This document shows, piece by piece, positions 51,223 through 60,189 of a stretch of 64,000 bases of DNA. Source of the stretch: Pseudomonas alkylphenolica (GTDB lineage Bacteria; Pseudomonadota; Gammaproteobacteria; Pseudomonadales; Pseudomonadaceae); assembly GCF_004025535.1 (NCBI RefSeq), contig NZ_QJRG01000048.1, forward strand, positions 436,933 to 500,932, read 5' to 3'. The translations under genes and the position numbers were made by a program. Numbering within the stretch: position 1 is the first letter of the stretch; each line of letters opens with the position of its first letter. The notes under the pieces were generated by a model. It was not told the origin of the DNA. It saw only the letters and a program-made list of their open reading frames with translations, and did no database searches.

Positions 51223-51258
51223 GCCCAGTAACGACCGCGCCTGCGGTCGTTACTGGGC
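51223..51258. terminator. Bidirectional hairpin terminator
   Basis: GCCCAGTAACGACCGC pairs perfectly with GCGGTCGTTACTGGGC around a 4-nt GCCT loop: a 16-bp stem between the convergent dehydratase and YbaK-type genes. Its right arm includes the YbaK stop codon. Confidence 0.8.
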
Positions 51259-51708
51259 GACGTCCACCCATTGCGCGCTGACCAGGCTGGCCATGTGTTC
51301 GGGCTCGATGCGCACGGCGGCATTGGGCGCGCCGCCTGCCGGGAAGACGATGGAAAAGTCCTTCAGCGAGACATCGCAGAACACCTGAAGCGGACGCGGC
51401 AGGCCAAACGGGCACACACCCCCGACCGGATGGCCGGTCGCCTCTTCCACATGCGCGGCATCGAGCATGCGCGCCTTCACGCCAAAGTGCTGCTTGTACT
51501 TGCGGTTGTCCAGGCGGGCATCACCGCGGGTGACCAGCAAAATCACCTCTTCGCCGACGCGCAGCGACAGGGTCTTGGCGATCTGCCCGGGCTCAACCCC
51601 GAGCACCTCGGCCGCCAGCGCCACCGTTGCCGTACTGGCACCGAGTTCGAGCACCTGGATGTCCGGGGCGTGATGGGAGAAAAACGTTCTGACTGACTGC
51701 AAGCTCAT
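51250..51708 (-). CDS. YbaK/EbsC-family aminoacyl-tRNA deacylase
   Basis: A 152-residue protein of the YbaK/ProX superfamily, whose members hydrolyse mischarged tRNA (for example Cys-tRNAPro). Core motifs are KTLSLRVGEEVILLVTRGDARLDNRK, ATGHPVGGVCPFGL (the conserved G-G-x-x-P-F/G loop) and VFCDVSLKDF. I chose ATG 51708 (MSLQSVRTFF), with AAGGAG about 10 nt upstream, over a start at 51759. It is a single gene, convergent with the sugar-acid operon. Confidence 0.88.
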   Translation of the reverse strand: MSLQSVRTFFSHHAPDIQVLELGASTATVALAAEVLGVEPGQIAKTLSLRVGEEVILLVTRGDARLDNRKYKQHFGVKARMLDAAHVEEATGHPVGGVCPFGLPRPLQVFCDVSLKDFSIVFPAGGAPNAAVRIEPEHMASLVSAQWVDVAQ

Positions 51709-51802
51709 GCTCGATCGGCTCCTTGTGAACAGACGTTGTGCAGCGGCACAACAGCGCAATGGAACATGAGCGGGTCAGCCTTGGCAAGCACGCCGGCGCC
51801 GA

Positions 51803-52312
51803 TCAATGCAGGGCGCGGGTCACCAGGTAGTTCGACAGCTCCGGCTCATCGTTGAGCTCGATCATGCGCACGGGTCGTGGCAGTTGATCGAACACGGCGC
51901 GCCAGAACGCCTGCGCGGCTTCGTCCTGGTCATAAAAGCGCACCAGCCAGTCGTTCTGTGTCGCTGTCAGCACCTGACTGGCCACCGCGCGGCCAATGCC
52001 CTTGCGCCGATAGCGCTTGAGAATGAACAGGTCGGCCAGTTCCAATGCATCCAGCCCCGGCAGTTCGCTGCGTTCAACCAGGTAGAAACCGGCGATGAAG
52101 CCGTCGACCAGAATCAGGTTGGCGCTCCACTCCGGCGCCTGCCAATAGCGCGTCAGGTGTTCTTCATGAATGTAGAAGCGGCCGTCGACTTCCACGTCTT
52201 CCTGCTCCCAGTCCGACGATTCATAGGCGTAGAACTGGTAGAGGTTGCGAATCAGCTCGGCCTGGTCCGGGCCGGTTTGCAGCAATTCGATGGAAACGGA
52301 GGTCGAAGGCAT
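51803..52312 (-). CDS. GNAT-family N-acetyltransferase
   Basis: A 169-residue acetyltransferase. Motif A is DLFILKRYRRKGIGRAVASQV (R-x-x-G-I-G-x-A), with a C-terminal LVRFYDQDEAAQAFWRAVF element. The substrate is unknown. I chose ATG 52312 (MPSTSVSIEL); the in-frame sequence up to 52489 crosses the divergent gene's promoter and is unlikely to be translated. It is divergent from the isoprenylcysteine-methyltransferase-like gene. Confidence 0.85.
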   Translation of the reverse strand: MPSTSVSIELLQTGPDQAELIRNLYQFYAYESSDWEQEDVEVDGRFYIHEEHLTRYWQAPEWSANLILVDGFIAGFYLVERSELPGLDALELADLFILKRYRRKGIGRAVASQVLTATQNDWLVRFYDQDEAAQAFWRAVFDQLPRPVRMIELNDEPELSNYLVTRALH

Positions 52313-52333
52313 GTACGTCTCGGTCAATAACGG

Positions 52334-52359
52334 ATAGCGCCATTTTTGGCGGGCGCTAT
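52334..52359. repeat. Palindrome in the divergent promoter gap
   Basis: ATAGCGCC (52334-52341) and GGCGCTAT (52352-52359) are exact 8-bp inverted arms with a 10-nt spacer that includes a T5 run. It lies between the GNAT and membrane methyltransferase-like genes and may be an operator or a short hairpin. Confidence 0.4.
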
Positions 52360-52433
52360 TGTTTACAAAACCCACGGCGAATGCCAGCGACACATCCCTG
52401 TCCGGCGACAGGTTGCCGGTTGGAGGTGGCCCG

Positions 52434-53144
52434 ATGATCCAGAGCGAACCCGCACGTGACCCGGCACCGATGTCACGCGGTACGGCCATTGCCTACGCAA
52501 TCGGCCTGCCACTGACCTTGCTGGTGCTGATCTTCCTGCCCGTTGGCAGCCTCGCCTGGCGACCGGGCTGGGTGTTTATCGGCGTGCTTGTCGCGGCATT
52601 TGCCATCAGCGCGTGGCTGCTTGCACGCATCAACCCGGTGATTTACCGCGCCCGCAGTCGCATTCAGGCAGGCACCAAAGGCTGGGACAAAGTCTTGCTG
52701 GCCCTGATGCTGCCGGTCATGGTCGCCGTGCTGCCCGTGGCGACACTGGATGCCGGACGTTTTCACCCCACGGCAATGCCGGGCTGGCTGGTGCTGCTGG
52801 GTTATGGCGCGATGCTCGCCGGGATTGCCCTGGCCACCTGGGCGCAGGCGGTCAATCCGTTTTTCGAACCCGGCGTACGCATTCAGGCCGAGCGTCATCA
52901 GCGGGTCATCGACAACGGCCCGTACCGTTTCGTCCGGCATCCCGGTTATGTTGCTGCGTTGTGGCTGTTCTTTGGCATGGCCCTGGCGCTGGGCTCGTTC
53001 TGGGCACTGCTGCCGGCGCTAATGGCGGCGGCCCTGCTGGTGCTGCGCACCCGCTGGGAAGACCGCCTGCTGCAGGCCGAGCTGGCAGGTTACGGTGAGT
53101 ATGCCCGCCGTGTTCGCTTCAGGCTGGTCCCCGGTGTGTGGTGA
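52434..53144 (+). CDS. Isoprenylcysteine carboxyl methyltransferase-like membrane protein
   Basis: A protein of about 236 residues with five to six membrane helices. The C-terminal ICMT/PEMT-type signature is NGPYRFVRHPGYVAALWLFFGMALALGS, followed by RTRWEDRLLQAELAGYGEYARRVRFRLVP. It probably methylates an isoprenoid, lipid or small thiol using S-adenosylmethionine; the true bacterial substrate is unknown. I chose ATG 52434, 7 nt after GGAGG; an in-frame start at 52359 lies in the palindrome region. Confidence 0.82.
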   Translation: MIQSEPARDPAPMSRGTAIAYAIGLPLTLLVLIFLPVGSLAWRPGWVFIGVLVAAFAISAWLLARINPVIYRARSRIQAGTKGWDKVLLALMLPVMVAVLPVATLDAGRFHPTAMPGWLVLLGYGAMLAGIALATWAQAVNPFFEPGVRIQAERHQRVIDNGPYRFVRHPGYVAALWLFFGMALALGSFWALLPALMAAALLVLRTRWEDRLLQAELAGYGEYARRVRFRLVPGVW

Positions 53145-53156
53145 CCAATGAGCTTT

Positions 53157-53218
53157 TTCGCGGGTAAACCCGCTCCCACAGGGTGAACTGCACCTGTGGG
53201 AGCGGGTTTACCCGCGAA
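53157..53218. repeat. Inverted pair of REP elements (REPIN) acting as an intergenic hairpin
   Basis: TTCGCGGGTAAACCCGCTCCCACA (53157-53180) and its exact reverse complement (53195-53218) flank a 14-nt centre that itself nearly pairs. Each arm contains the CGGGTAAACCCG palindrome of P. putida-type REPs. It lies in the gap between convergent genes, where it can also stop transcription from both sides. Confidence 0.88.
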
Positions 53219-53233
53219 GAGACAGTGCCGCGT

Positions 53234-54409
53234 TCAGATACGCGCCAGGGCCTGGGCCAGGTCTGCACGCAGGTCCTCGACGTCTTCCACACCCACCGAC
53301 AGGCGCACCAGCGCATCGCCAATACCCAGCTGCGCACGGGTCTGTGGGGGAATGCTGGCGTGGGTCATGATCGCCGGGTGCTCGATGAGGCTTTCCACCC
53401 CGCCCAGGCTTTCGGCCAAGGCAAAAATCTGCACGCTTTCAAGAAACCGCCGGGCGCCGGCCAGGTCGCTGTTGAGGTCCAGCGAAATCATCCCGCCAAA
53501 GCCGCGCATCTGCCGGCGCGCCAAACCGTGTTGCGGGTGTGACACCAGGCCCGGGTAATACACCCGCGCCACCTGAGGTTGCAGCTCCAGCCAGTGCGCC
53601 AGATCCAGGGCATTGCTGCAATGGCGCTCCATGCGCAAAGCCAGGGTCTTTACCCCGCGCAACGTCAGGAAGGCATCGAACGGCCCGGCAATGGCCCCCA
53701 CCGCGTTCTGCAAAAACCCCAGACGCTCGGCCAGTTCGGCATTCGCCACCACGGCAATCCCGCCGATCACATCCGAGTGGCCATTCAGGTACTTGGTGGT
53801 CGAATGCACGACAATGTCGAAACCCAGCTCCAGCGGACGCTGCACCCACGGACTGGCAAAGGTGTTGTCGGCGACGCAAAGAATGCCGCGCTGGCGGCAG
53901 ATGTCCGCAACAGCCACCAGGTCAGTCAGGCTCAGTAGCGGATTGCTCGGCGTCTCGACCCAGACCATGCGCGTGTCCGCCTGCAGACTGGCTTCGAAGG
54001 CCGCGAGGTCGGTGAGGTCGACAAAGCTGAAACGATGCCCGGCACTGCGCCGGCGCACCCGTTCGAACAGGCGGAAGGTGCCGCCATACAGGTCGTTGCC
54101 AGAAACGATGTGCGCGCCGGCGTCGAGCAGTTCGAGGACGTTGGCGATGGTCGCCAGCCCTGACGCAAAGGCAAAGGCCTGGGTGCCGCCCTCTAGGTCC
54201 GCCACGCAACGCTCCAGCGCCCAGCGCGTCGGGTTGTGCGAACGGCCGTAGTCCAGGCCCTTGTGCACCCCCGGGCTCTGTTGCAGGTAAGTCGAGTTGG
54301 CGTAGATCGGTGGCATCAGGGCGCCAGTGGACGGGTCCGGGCTTTGACCGGCGTGAATCACCCGGGTGGCGAAACCGCGTGACGCGGTGCTGTCGTCGTG
54401 CTGGCTCAT
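53234..54409 (-). CDS. Cystathionine gamma-lyase/synthase-type PLP enzyme
   Basis: A 391-residue Cys/Met-metabolism PLP enzyme. It contains YANSTYLQQSPGVHKGLDYGRSHNPTR, the PLP-binding loop FASGLATI, the cofactor Asp in CVADNTFASP, and the Schiff-base Lys in VVHSTTKYLNGHSDVIGG. Paired with cystathionine beta-synthase (4-nt ATGA overlap), it most likely acts as the gamma-lyase of reverse transsulfuration, giving cysteine from homocysteine; a gamma-synthase activity cannot be excluded. Confidence 0.9.
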   Translation of the reverse strand: MSQHDDSTASRGFATRVIHAGQSPDPSTGALMPPIYANSTYLQQSPGVHKGLDYGRSHNPTRWALERCVADLEGGTQAFAFASGLATIANVLELLDAGAHIVSGNDLYGGTFRLFERVRRRSAGHRFSFVDLTDLAAFEASLQADTRMVWVETPSNPLLSLTDLVAVADICRQRGILCVADNTFASPWVQRPLELGFDIVVHSTTKYLNGHSDVIGGIAVVANAELAERLGFLQNAVGAIAGPFDAFLTLRGVKTLALRMERHCSNALDLAHWLELQPQVARVYYPGLVSHPQHGLARRQMRGFGGMISLDLNSDLAGARRFLESVQIFALAESLGGVESLIEHPAIMTHASIPPQTRAQLGIGDALVRLSVGVEDVEDLRADLAQALARI

Positions 54410-55782
54410 GGCAAGGACCTGCGCAGGTGGTTGAGCATGTCGACACGGGTGATCAGGCCGTAGAAGCCCGAGTCATCGGCGATGATCGCCACCAGTCCAC
54501 GGTCGAGTTCCGCTTGCAGTATAGACAGGCTGGCACCCGGCGGCAGGGTTTGCAGCTTGTCGGTCATGGCGCTGGAGACCGGCAGGCGAAAGTGCGTCGG
54601 GTCGGCGTGCATGCCCAGCAGAATGTCGGACTCATCGATCACCCCGACCAGGCGCTGGCCGTCTTCGAGCACCGGCAATTGCGAGACGTCCGCCAGGCGC
54701 ATGCGCTGGAACGCGGTGAGCAAGGTATCGTCGGGGCCGACGCTGATCACCCGGCCATCCTCAAAGCGCCGGGCGATAAGGTCGCGCAGATCGCCATAGT
54801 GCTTGAACTGCAGCAGGCCCTGGTCAGTCATCCACTGGTCGTTGTAGACCTTGGACAGGTAGCGGGTACCGGTGTCGCACACAAAGCTGACCACGCGCTT
54901 GGGCGTGGTCTGCTCGCGGCAGTAGCGCAGCGCCGCCGCCAGCAAGGTCCCGGTCGAGGAACCACCGAGAATGCCTTCGGCGCGCAGCAACTGGCGCGCA
55001 TGGTCGAAGCTGTCTTCATCGCTGACCGAGTAGGCCTGGCGCACACTGGACAGGTCGGCAATCGAGGGAATGAAGTCCTCGCCGATCCCCTCCACCGCCC
55101 ACGCCCCCGGGGTACCGACCGCACCGCTGCGGCTGAACTCGGCCACCACCGAACCCACCGGATCGGCGAGGACCATGGCGAGGTCCGGTTGTACGCGGCG
55201 AAAGAAGCGGGTCAGCCCGGTCAGGGTACCCGCCGAACCGACGCCGACGACGATGGCATCGACGTCATGGTGCATCTGCGCCCAGATCTCGGGGGCGGTG
55301 CTGCATTCATGGGCCAGGGGGTTGGCGGGGTTGTTGAACTGATCGGCGAAAAACGCCCCGGGGATGTCCTGCGCCAGGCGCGCCGCCACATCCTGGTAAT
55401 ACTCGGGGTGGCCTTTGCCGACGTCGGAACGGGTGATGTGCACCTCGGCGCCCATGGCCTTGAGGTGCAGCACTTTTTCGGTGGACATCTTGTCGGGTAC
55501 CACCAGCACCACGCGATAGCCCTTGGCCCGGCCGACCAGCGCCAGGCCCAGGCCGGTGTTGCCCGCCGTGGCTTCGACGATGGTGCCACCCGCTGCCAGG
55601 CGGCCATCGCGCTCGGCGGCATCGATCATGGCCAGGCCGATACGGTCCTTGATCGAGCCACCGGGGTTCTGTGATTCAAGCTTGAGAAACAGCGTACACA
55701 GGCCGGTGTCGAAACGGCTGACACGCACCATGGGCGTGTTGCCGATCAGTTCGAGCACGGCCGGACGGGAGTCGATGGCCAC
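54406..55782 (-). CDS. Cystathionine beta-synthase with C-terminal CBS domains
   Basis: Condenses serine and homocysteine to cystathionine. The product of about 458 residues has the fold-type II PLP domain (ESQNPGGSIKDRIGLAMI with the Schiff-base Lys; EATAGNTGLGLAL; GVGSAGTLTG), then two CBS modules (ISVGPDDTLLTAFQRMRLADVSQLPVLEDG and MTDKLQTLPPGASLSILQ). I chose GTG 55782, 7 nt after GAGG, rather than a TTG at 55797. It is the first gene of a two-gene operon with the gamma-lyase. Confidence 0.9.
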   Translation of the reverse strand: MAIDSRPAVLELIGNTPMVRVSRFDTGLCTLFLKLESQNPGGSIKDRIGLAMIDAAERDGRLAAGGTIVEATAGNTGLGLALVGRAKGYRVVLVVPDKMSTEKVLHLKAMGAEVHITRSDVGKGHPEYYQDVAARLAQDIPGAFFADQFNNPANPLAHECSTAPEIWAQMHHDVDAIVVGVGSAGTLTGLTRFFRRVQPDLAMVLADPVGSVVAEFSRSGAVGTPGAWAVEGIGEDFIPSIADLSSVRQAYSVSDEDSFDHARQLLRAEGILGGSSTGTLLAAALRYCREQTTPKRVVSFVCDTGTRYLSKVYNDQWMTDQGLLQFKHYGDLRDLIARRFEDGRVISVGPDDTLLTAFQRMRLADVSQLPVLEDGQRLVGVIDESDILLGMHADPTHFRLPVSSAMTDKLQTLPPGASLSILQAELDRGLVAIIADDSGFYGLITRVDMLNHLRRSLP

Positions 55783-55810
55783 GGTGTCACCTCGCAACGT
55801 GAACGGTCGC

Positions 55811-55847
55811 GGGACGGGCAGCCTCTCAAGAAAAGCCTGCCTGTCCC
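55811..55847. terminator. Hairpin between the TonB receptor and cystathionine beta-synthase genes
   Basis: GGGACGGGCAG (55811-55821) pairs with CTGCCTGTCCC (55837-55847) with one mismatch around a 15-nt loop. It lies about 80 nt past the receptor stop and 29 nt before the synthase start. It could be a terminator of the receptor transcript or an attenuator. Confidence 0.45.
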
Positions 55848-55925
55848 AAGCAGTGCCTCGCTAGGACCATAGGCCCGCTTGGCAACTGCCGCAACCGCTC
55901 GCGGCCAGCCGGTCGGCTCACCCGG

Positions 55926-58439
55926 TCAGTAGGTGCCGCGCAGGGTCAGCATGAAGTTGCGCGGGTCGCCGTAGTAGTTGCCATAGGTCGAGGTGCCGAC
56001 GGTCTGGTAGTACTTTTTGTCGAACAGGTTGTTGCCGTTGAGGGTCAGGTCCCAGTGCTCGTCGACCTTGTAATCGACCAGCGCGTTCCAGGTGGCATAG
56101 CCGCCCTGGCTGAAGTCGAACGGCACGTTGCTCTGCGCCACGCTGCCATCGGGGTTGAAGCGCGTGGTGGTACCCGAAACGTAGGTCGCGCTTTGCACCT
56201 GCACGCCGCCGCCGATCTTGAAGTCCTGGAAGGCGCCCGGCAGGCGGTAAGTGGTGTAGAGCTTGAACAGGTGTTTGGGCATGACCGTGCTCAGCGGTGA
56301 ATCGGAGCTGCGGTTGCGGTTGAGGTTGAAGGTGTAGCCGCCGATCAGGGTCCAGTCCGGCAGCAGCTCACCCGAGGCTTCAATGTCGACGCCCTTGCTC
56401 ACCACCTTGCCGTTGCTCAGGTAGCAGCAACTACCGGCAAATAGACTGCTGGTGCCGGCATAGGCCGGGTCGATGACCGCTTCGTCTTCCCGCGTGGTGT
56501 AGTACAGGGCGATGTTGGTGTTCAGCGCGCCATCGAACAGTTCACCCTTCAGGCCGGTCTCGTAGGTCTTGCCGGTCATCGGCTCGAGCGGGCTGCCGGG
56601 CTGCGGGCCGGAGAGTTTGTTGGCCTGGGGCTTGTAGATCTCGGAGTAGCTGGCGTAGGCCGACCATTCATCACTCAGGTCGTAGACAATGCCGCCGAAC
56701 GGCGTGACCTTGGTGCCGATGCGCTGGTCGACGTCGGAGGCCGTGGTCCACTGGGTGCCGCTGCGGGTCTGGTAGGTCTGGTTGAAGTGGTAACGCTGCG
56801 CCCGCGCGCCGAGGATCAGGTGAAGGGGCTCGGCCAGTTGCAGGCGCAGGCTGGAGTACACGCCGTACTGACGCTGCGCGTTGGGGTTGTAGTCGCGGCT
56901 GTAGTCGGTGTGGTTGGCCGGCTCGTCCCAAGGCGTGGAGTCGGGGTCGAAGACGTTCACCGGGCCACCGAAGCCCGGATGCGGTGCGGTACCCAGCCAG
57001 CGGCTGTCGATCCGTTGATAGTCCGCGCCCACTACCAGCTGATGATCAAGGCCGAAAGACTGGAAGTCACCGGCCAGGTTGATGTCGTAGAGGTGCTGCT
57101 CGTTTTCCTGGCGACTCTGAGTGCCGTACCAGGTCACGCCGGTGCCGGTGTTGGGGTTGACCGCGTTGAGGGTGCTGGCGGTCTTGAACCAGGACACGTC
57201 CCAGATGTTGGTGTACGACAGGTTGAGCTTCCAGTCGTCATTGAAACGGTGGTCGTACTTGGCGAAGTACTCGCGGGCCGTGGTGTCGGCAAACGCCCAG
57301 TTCTGGGTCAGGCCGGTGTGACGCGGCAAGCCCAGGTCGACGCCGTTGCTGTAGCGTGGCACCGAGCTTTGTGTGCCGTTTTCGTGGGATTTGTTGTAAC
57401 GCACGCCGAAGGTCAGCATGTCGTTGTCGGTCACGTCGGCTTCCATCACCCCGTAAACCAGCGGCTTTTCGGTGCTGCGCTTGTCAACGAAATACTGGCG
57501 GTCGGTGTTGGCCACCACCAGGCGTCCACGCAGGCGGCCATCCCAGCCCATCGGGCCGGTGATGTCCAGCTCCTGGCGGTAGTTGTCCCAGCTGCCGGCG
57601 CTCAGGCTCAGTTTCAGCTGGTTGTAGGCCATCGGCCGTTTGCGCACCAGGTTGATGATGCCACCCGGATCGCCCGAGCCACCGAACAGCGCACCGGAGC
57701 CACGCAACACTTCAACGTGGTCGAACTCGGCAAGGTCAAAGATGTTCGACGAATAGAACGAACCCATCGCGGTGCCCAGCGCCTGGGGGGCAGCGCCGTC
57801 GATCTGCAGGTTCTGGATGGAGAAGCCACGGGAAATGAAATCCTGGATACGGAACGTGGTGCTCTGGGTGATCACCCCGGGCGTCACCTTCATCGCCTCG
57901 TTGATGTCGGTCAGCTGCTGGTCTTCGATCAACTGGCGGGTAACCACCGACACTGACTGTGGCGTTTCACGCAGGCTGGTCGGCGACTTCGAGCCGACGC
58001 TGATCAGGCCCGGCGCATAGCTGCCGGTGTTCTCGGTGCTCTCGCCCATGCCTTGGCCGGCAACCGTGGTAACACCGATCTCCAGGGTTTGCCCGGCTTG
58101 CGTATCGACCACCGGCAGCAGCACAAAGCCGTTGTCACTCTGGCTGATGCGATAGCCACTGCCTTCGAGCAAGGCAGCAAATCCGGCTTCCACCGTGTAG
58201 GTGCCGCTCAGGCCCCGGCTGGTGCGGCCTTCCAGCTCATCCGCCTGCAGCACCAGGGCGACACCCGCCTGCTGGGCAAAGCGGTTTAGGGTACTGCCAA
58301 GCGGCCCGGGGGCAATGTCGTAATGCTGCTGGGACTGGGCGAAGGCCAGTTGCGGCAGCGCTACGGCAACACCGGCACACGCCAGGTGGATACACAGCGC
58401 AATGGGACTCAAGGCCTGCGAGTCAGCAAATCGACGCAT
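55926..58439 (-). CDS. TonB-dependent siderophore receptor with STN signalling domain
   Basis: An outer-membrane ferri-siderophore transporter of 837 residues. A signal peptide ends near PQLAFAQ. The secretin/TonB N-terminal (STN) domain follows (about 40-110; DIAPGPLGSTLNRFAQQAG), then a plug (SLRETPQSVSVVTRQLIED, RGFSIQNLQIDG) and a 22-strand barrel ending in aromatic MLTLRGTY. The STN domain and the fecI/fecR genes just upstream indicate cell-surface signalling. ATG 58439 has AAAGGAG upstream. The siderophore cannot be named; an unusual Cys-Cys pair in a barrel loop (GSCCYL) is visible. Confidence 0.92.
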   Translation of the reverse strand: MRRFADSQALSPIALCIHLACAGVAVALPQLAFAQSQQHYDIAPGPLGSTLNRFAQQAGVALVLQADELEGRTSRGLSGTYTVEAGFAALLEGSGYRISQSDNGFVLLPVVDTQAGQTLEIGVTTVAGQGMGESTENTGSYAPGLISVGSKSPTSLRETPQSVSVVTRQLIEDQQLTDINEAMKVTPGVITQSTTFRIQDFISRGFSIQNLQIDGAAPQALGTAMGSFYSSNIFDLAEFDHVEVLRGSGALFGGSGDPGGIINLVRKRPMAYNQLKLSLSAGSWDNYRQELDITGPMGWDGRLRGRLVVANTDRQYFVDKRSTEKPLVYGVMEADVTDNDMLTFGVRYNKSHENGTQSSVPRYSNGVDLGLPRHTGLTQNWAFADTTAREYFAKYDHRFNDDWKLNLSYTNIWDVSWFKTASTLNAVNPNTGTGVTWYGTQSRQENEQHLYDINLAGDFQSFGLDHQLVVGADYQRIDSRWLGTAPHPGFGGPVNVFDPDSTPWDEPANHTDYSRDYNPNAQRQYGVYSSLRLQLAEPLHLILGARAQRYHFNQTYQTRSGTQWTTASDVDQRIGTKVTPFGGIVYDLSDEWSAYASYSEIYKPQANKLSGPQPGSPLEPMTGKTYETGLKGELFDGALNTNIALYYTTREDEAVIDPAYAGTSSLFAGSCCYLSNGKVVSKGVDIEASGELLPDWTLIGGYTFNLNRNRSSDSPLSTVMPKHLFKLYTTYRLPGAFQDFKIGGGVQVQSATYVSGTTTRFNPDGSVAQSNVPFDFSQGGYATWNALVDYKVDEHWDLTLNGNNLFDKKYYQTVGTSTYGNYYGDPRNFMLTLRGTY

Positions 58440-58510
58440 GGGAAAACGGCTCCTTTAATAATCATGTTGGCCCTTTGCTTGACGGGCCACGCTGACAATG
58501 CGGAACCATT

Positions 58511-58529
58511 GGGAATGATTATTTTTCAG
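58511..58529. promoter_or_regulatory. Candidate Fur-like site upstream of the receptor
   Basis: GGGAATGATTATTTTTCAG matches about 11 of 19 positions of the Fur consensus and overlaps the fecR stop. It is weak on its own, but expected for an iron receptor. Confidence 0.35.
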
Positions 58530-59497
58530 TTTTTTTCAGCTTCGATGCGAATCCACAGCGGCGTGTACTGTTGCAGACGGATCGGCAGCGCCTGGGCCAG
58601 CAGGTTCAAGGCGCGGTCGGTGTCGTCCAGCGGTAGCACGGCAGAGACCCTGAGGTCGGCCAGTGCAGCGGCGTCGAACTGCAGGTGGCCACGGCGCTGA
58701 CGCCCCAGGGTTTCGAGCACCTGCGCCAACGGCACGTTATCGACCACCAGCTGGTGGCGCTGCCAGGCCTGCTCCAGGCTGGCCGGATCGATGTCGGGCA
58801 GGCGCCCCACCGCATCGTGGCGCGCCCAGGCACGTCCACCGCGTTGCACCTCCAGCGACTGGCTGCGGTCGGCACTTTGCACCGCAACCGTGGACTGCAG
58901 CATGCTCAGCTCGCTCTGCCCTGCCCCCTGGCTGACCACAAAGCGCGTACCGAGGGCCTTGAAGCTGCCGTCTGAGGTGACCACCACGAACGGCCGCGAG
59001 GCATCGTGCGCGACATCCACCAAAACCTGGCCACGGCGCAGTTCGAGGCGTCGCTGGGCCGGGTCGAACTGCAGGTCGAGGGCACTGTTTCCGTACAAGG
59101 TGATCCGCGAACCGTCTTCCAGCGTATGTGTCTGCCATTGCCCAGGCGCGGTGTGCATGTCGGCAAACCAGTCGTCGACGCGGTAGCCACTCAGGCTCAA
59201 CACCACGCCCAGGTTGGCCAGCAGCACGCCAATCGCGAGCAGGTGACGGGCCTTGACCCTGCGCTTGGCCGGCAGCTGCAAGGCGGCACGCGCCGGCGCC
59301 CGCTGTGAACGCAGGCTGTGCAGTTGCGCAACCACGCCACTGATGCGTTCGTAGGTAGCCTGATGTCGAGTGTCCTGTTGGCGCCAGCGCTCGAACGCCT
59401 GGCGTTCCTGCGCGCTCAAGGCGCCTTCACTCAGGCGCAATACCCATTCGGCAGCCTGGGCTTCAATGCTGTCGTCGCGGTTCATTGCCTCACACAT
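58526..59497 (-). CDS. FecR-type anti-sigma/sigma-regulator
   Basis: An inner-membrane regulator that relays receptor occupancy to its ECF sigma factor. The protein of about 323 residues has an N-terminal cytosolic domain with the FecR signature (EAQAAEWVLRLSEGALSAQERQAFERW), one membrane helix (HLLAIGVLLANLGVVLSLSG), and a periplasmic FecR domain (TLEDGSRITLYGNSALDLQFD) plus an STN-interacting C-terminus. The first ATG (59497) overlaps the sigma gene; ATG 59485 is an alternative. It lies between the sigma gene and the receptor. Confidence 0.92.
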   Translation of the reverse strand: MCEAMNRDDSIEAQAAEWVLRLSEGALSAQERQAFERWRQQDTRHQATYERISGVVAQLHSLRSQRAPARAALQLPAKRRVKARHLLAIGVLLANLGVVLSLSGYRVDDWFADMHTAPGQWQTHTLEDGSRITLYGNSALDLQFDPAQRRLELRRGQVLVDVAHDASRPFVVVTSDGSFKALGTRFVVSQGAGQSELSMLQSTVAVQSADRSQSLEVQRGGRAWARHDAVGRLPDIDPASLEQAWQRHQLVVDNVPLAQVLETLGRQRRGHLQFDAAALADLRVSAVLPLDDTDRALNLLAQALPIRLQQYTPLWIRIEAEKN

Positions 59498-60008
59498 CCA
59501 GCGCCTGGTTGCAGTGCATCAGTGCCTGCAGCAGGTACTTGCGCACCATCCGTTCGGACACGTCCAGGCGCCGGGCGATCTGCACCTGGGTCAGTTCATC
59601 CAGGTAATAGTCCACGAAGGCCTGACGCACCTTGTCGCTGAGGCCTTCAAGGACGAAGGCTATCTGCTCCAGAGCTTCGAGCGTGGCAAGGATCTGTTCC
59701 GGCGACTGGTGCCCTTCCAGCACATCGACCGTCAGCGCCAGCTCGCGCAGGTAGGCATCCTCGATGTGCTGGCGACGGGCCTTGTCGATGATCAGGCGGC
59801 GTGCGGTGGTGCTCAGAAAGGCTCGCGGTTCGCGGATGCCGAGCAGCGAATCGCGCGAGCCGAGAATCCGCACGAAGGTGTCATGCGCGGTGTCGGCGGC
59901 ATTCTGCGGGCAGCGCAGCTTGCGCCTAAGCCAGCCGAACAGCCAGCCGTGATGCTCGCGGTAGAGCTCATGAATCGCACGCTGGAAAGTCGGCTCGACG
60001 GCGGACAT
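59490..60008 (-). CDS. FecI-type iron-starvation ECF sigma factor
   Basis: A 172-residue ECF sigma factor. Region 2 is LFGWLRRKLRCPQNAADTAHDTFVRIL, followed by REPRAFLSTTARRLIID. Region 4 is LSDKVRQAFVDYYLDELTQVQIARRLDVSERMVRKYL. It should direct RNA polymerase to the receptor promoter when the ferri-siderophore binds. I chose ATG 60008 (MSAVEPTFQ); ATG 60023 lacks a ribosome site. A Fur-like site lies upstream at 60032-60050. Confidence 0.92.
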   Translation of the reverse strand: MSAVEPTFQRAIHELYREHHGWLFGWLRRKLRCPQNAADTAHDTFVRILGSRDSLLGIREPRAFLSTTARRLIIDKARRQHIEDAYLRELALTVDVLEGHQSPEQILATLEALEQIAFVLEGLSDKVRQAFVDYYLDELTQVQIARRLDVSERMVRKYLLQALMHCNQALDV

Positions 60009-60031
60009 GAACACACCCGGCATATGTAAGT

Positions 60032-60050
60032 GAGAATGGTTACGAATAGT
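60032..60050. promoter_or_regulatory. Candidate Fur box upstream of the sigma gene
   Basis: GAGAATGGTTACGAATAGT matches about 11 of 19 consensus positions, 24 bp upstream of the sigma start. Context supports iron repression; the match alone is moderate. Confidence 0.45.
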
Positions 60051-60189
60051 ATCCAGTCGCCCGCCGACTGCGCAACCTCTGCTGCCTGCACCTACTCAAA
60101 AATCTACCGCAAATAAGGCAATTTGCTGGCCCCTAGCCGCCATCTTCATTGGCAAACTCGCTTTTCTTTCAACAACTTAGGTTGACACT

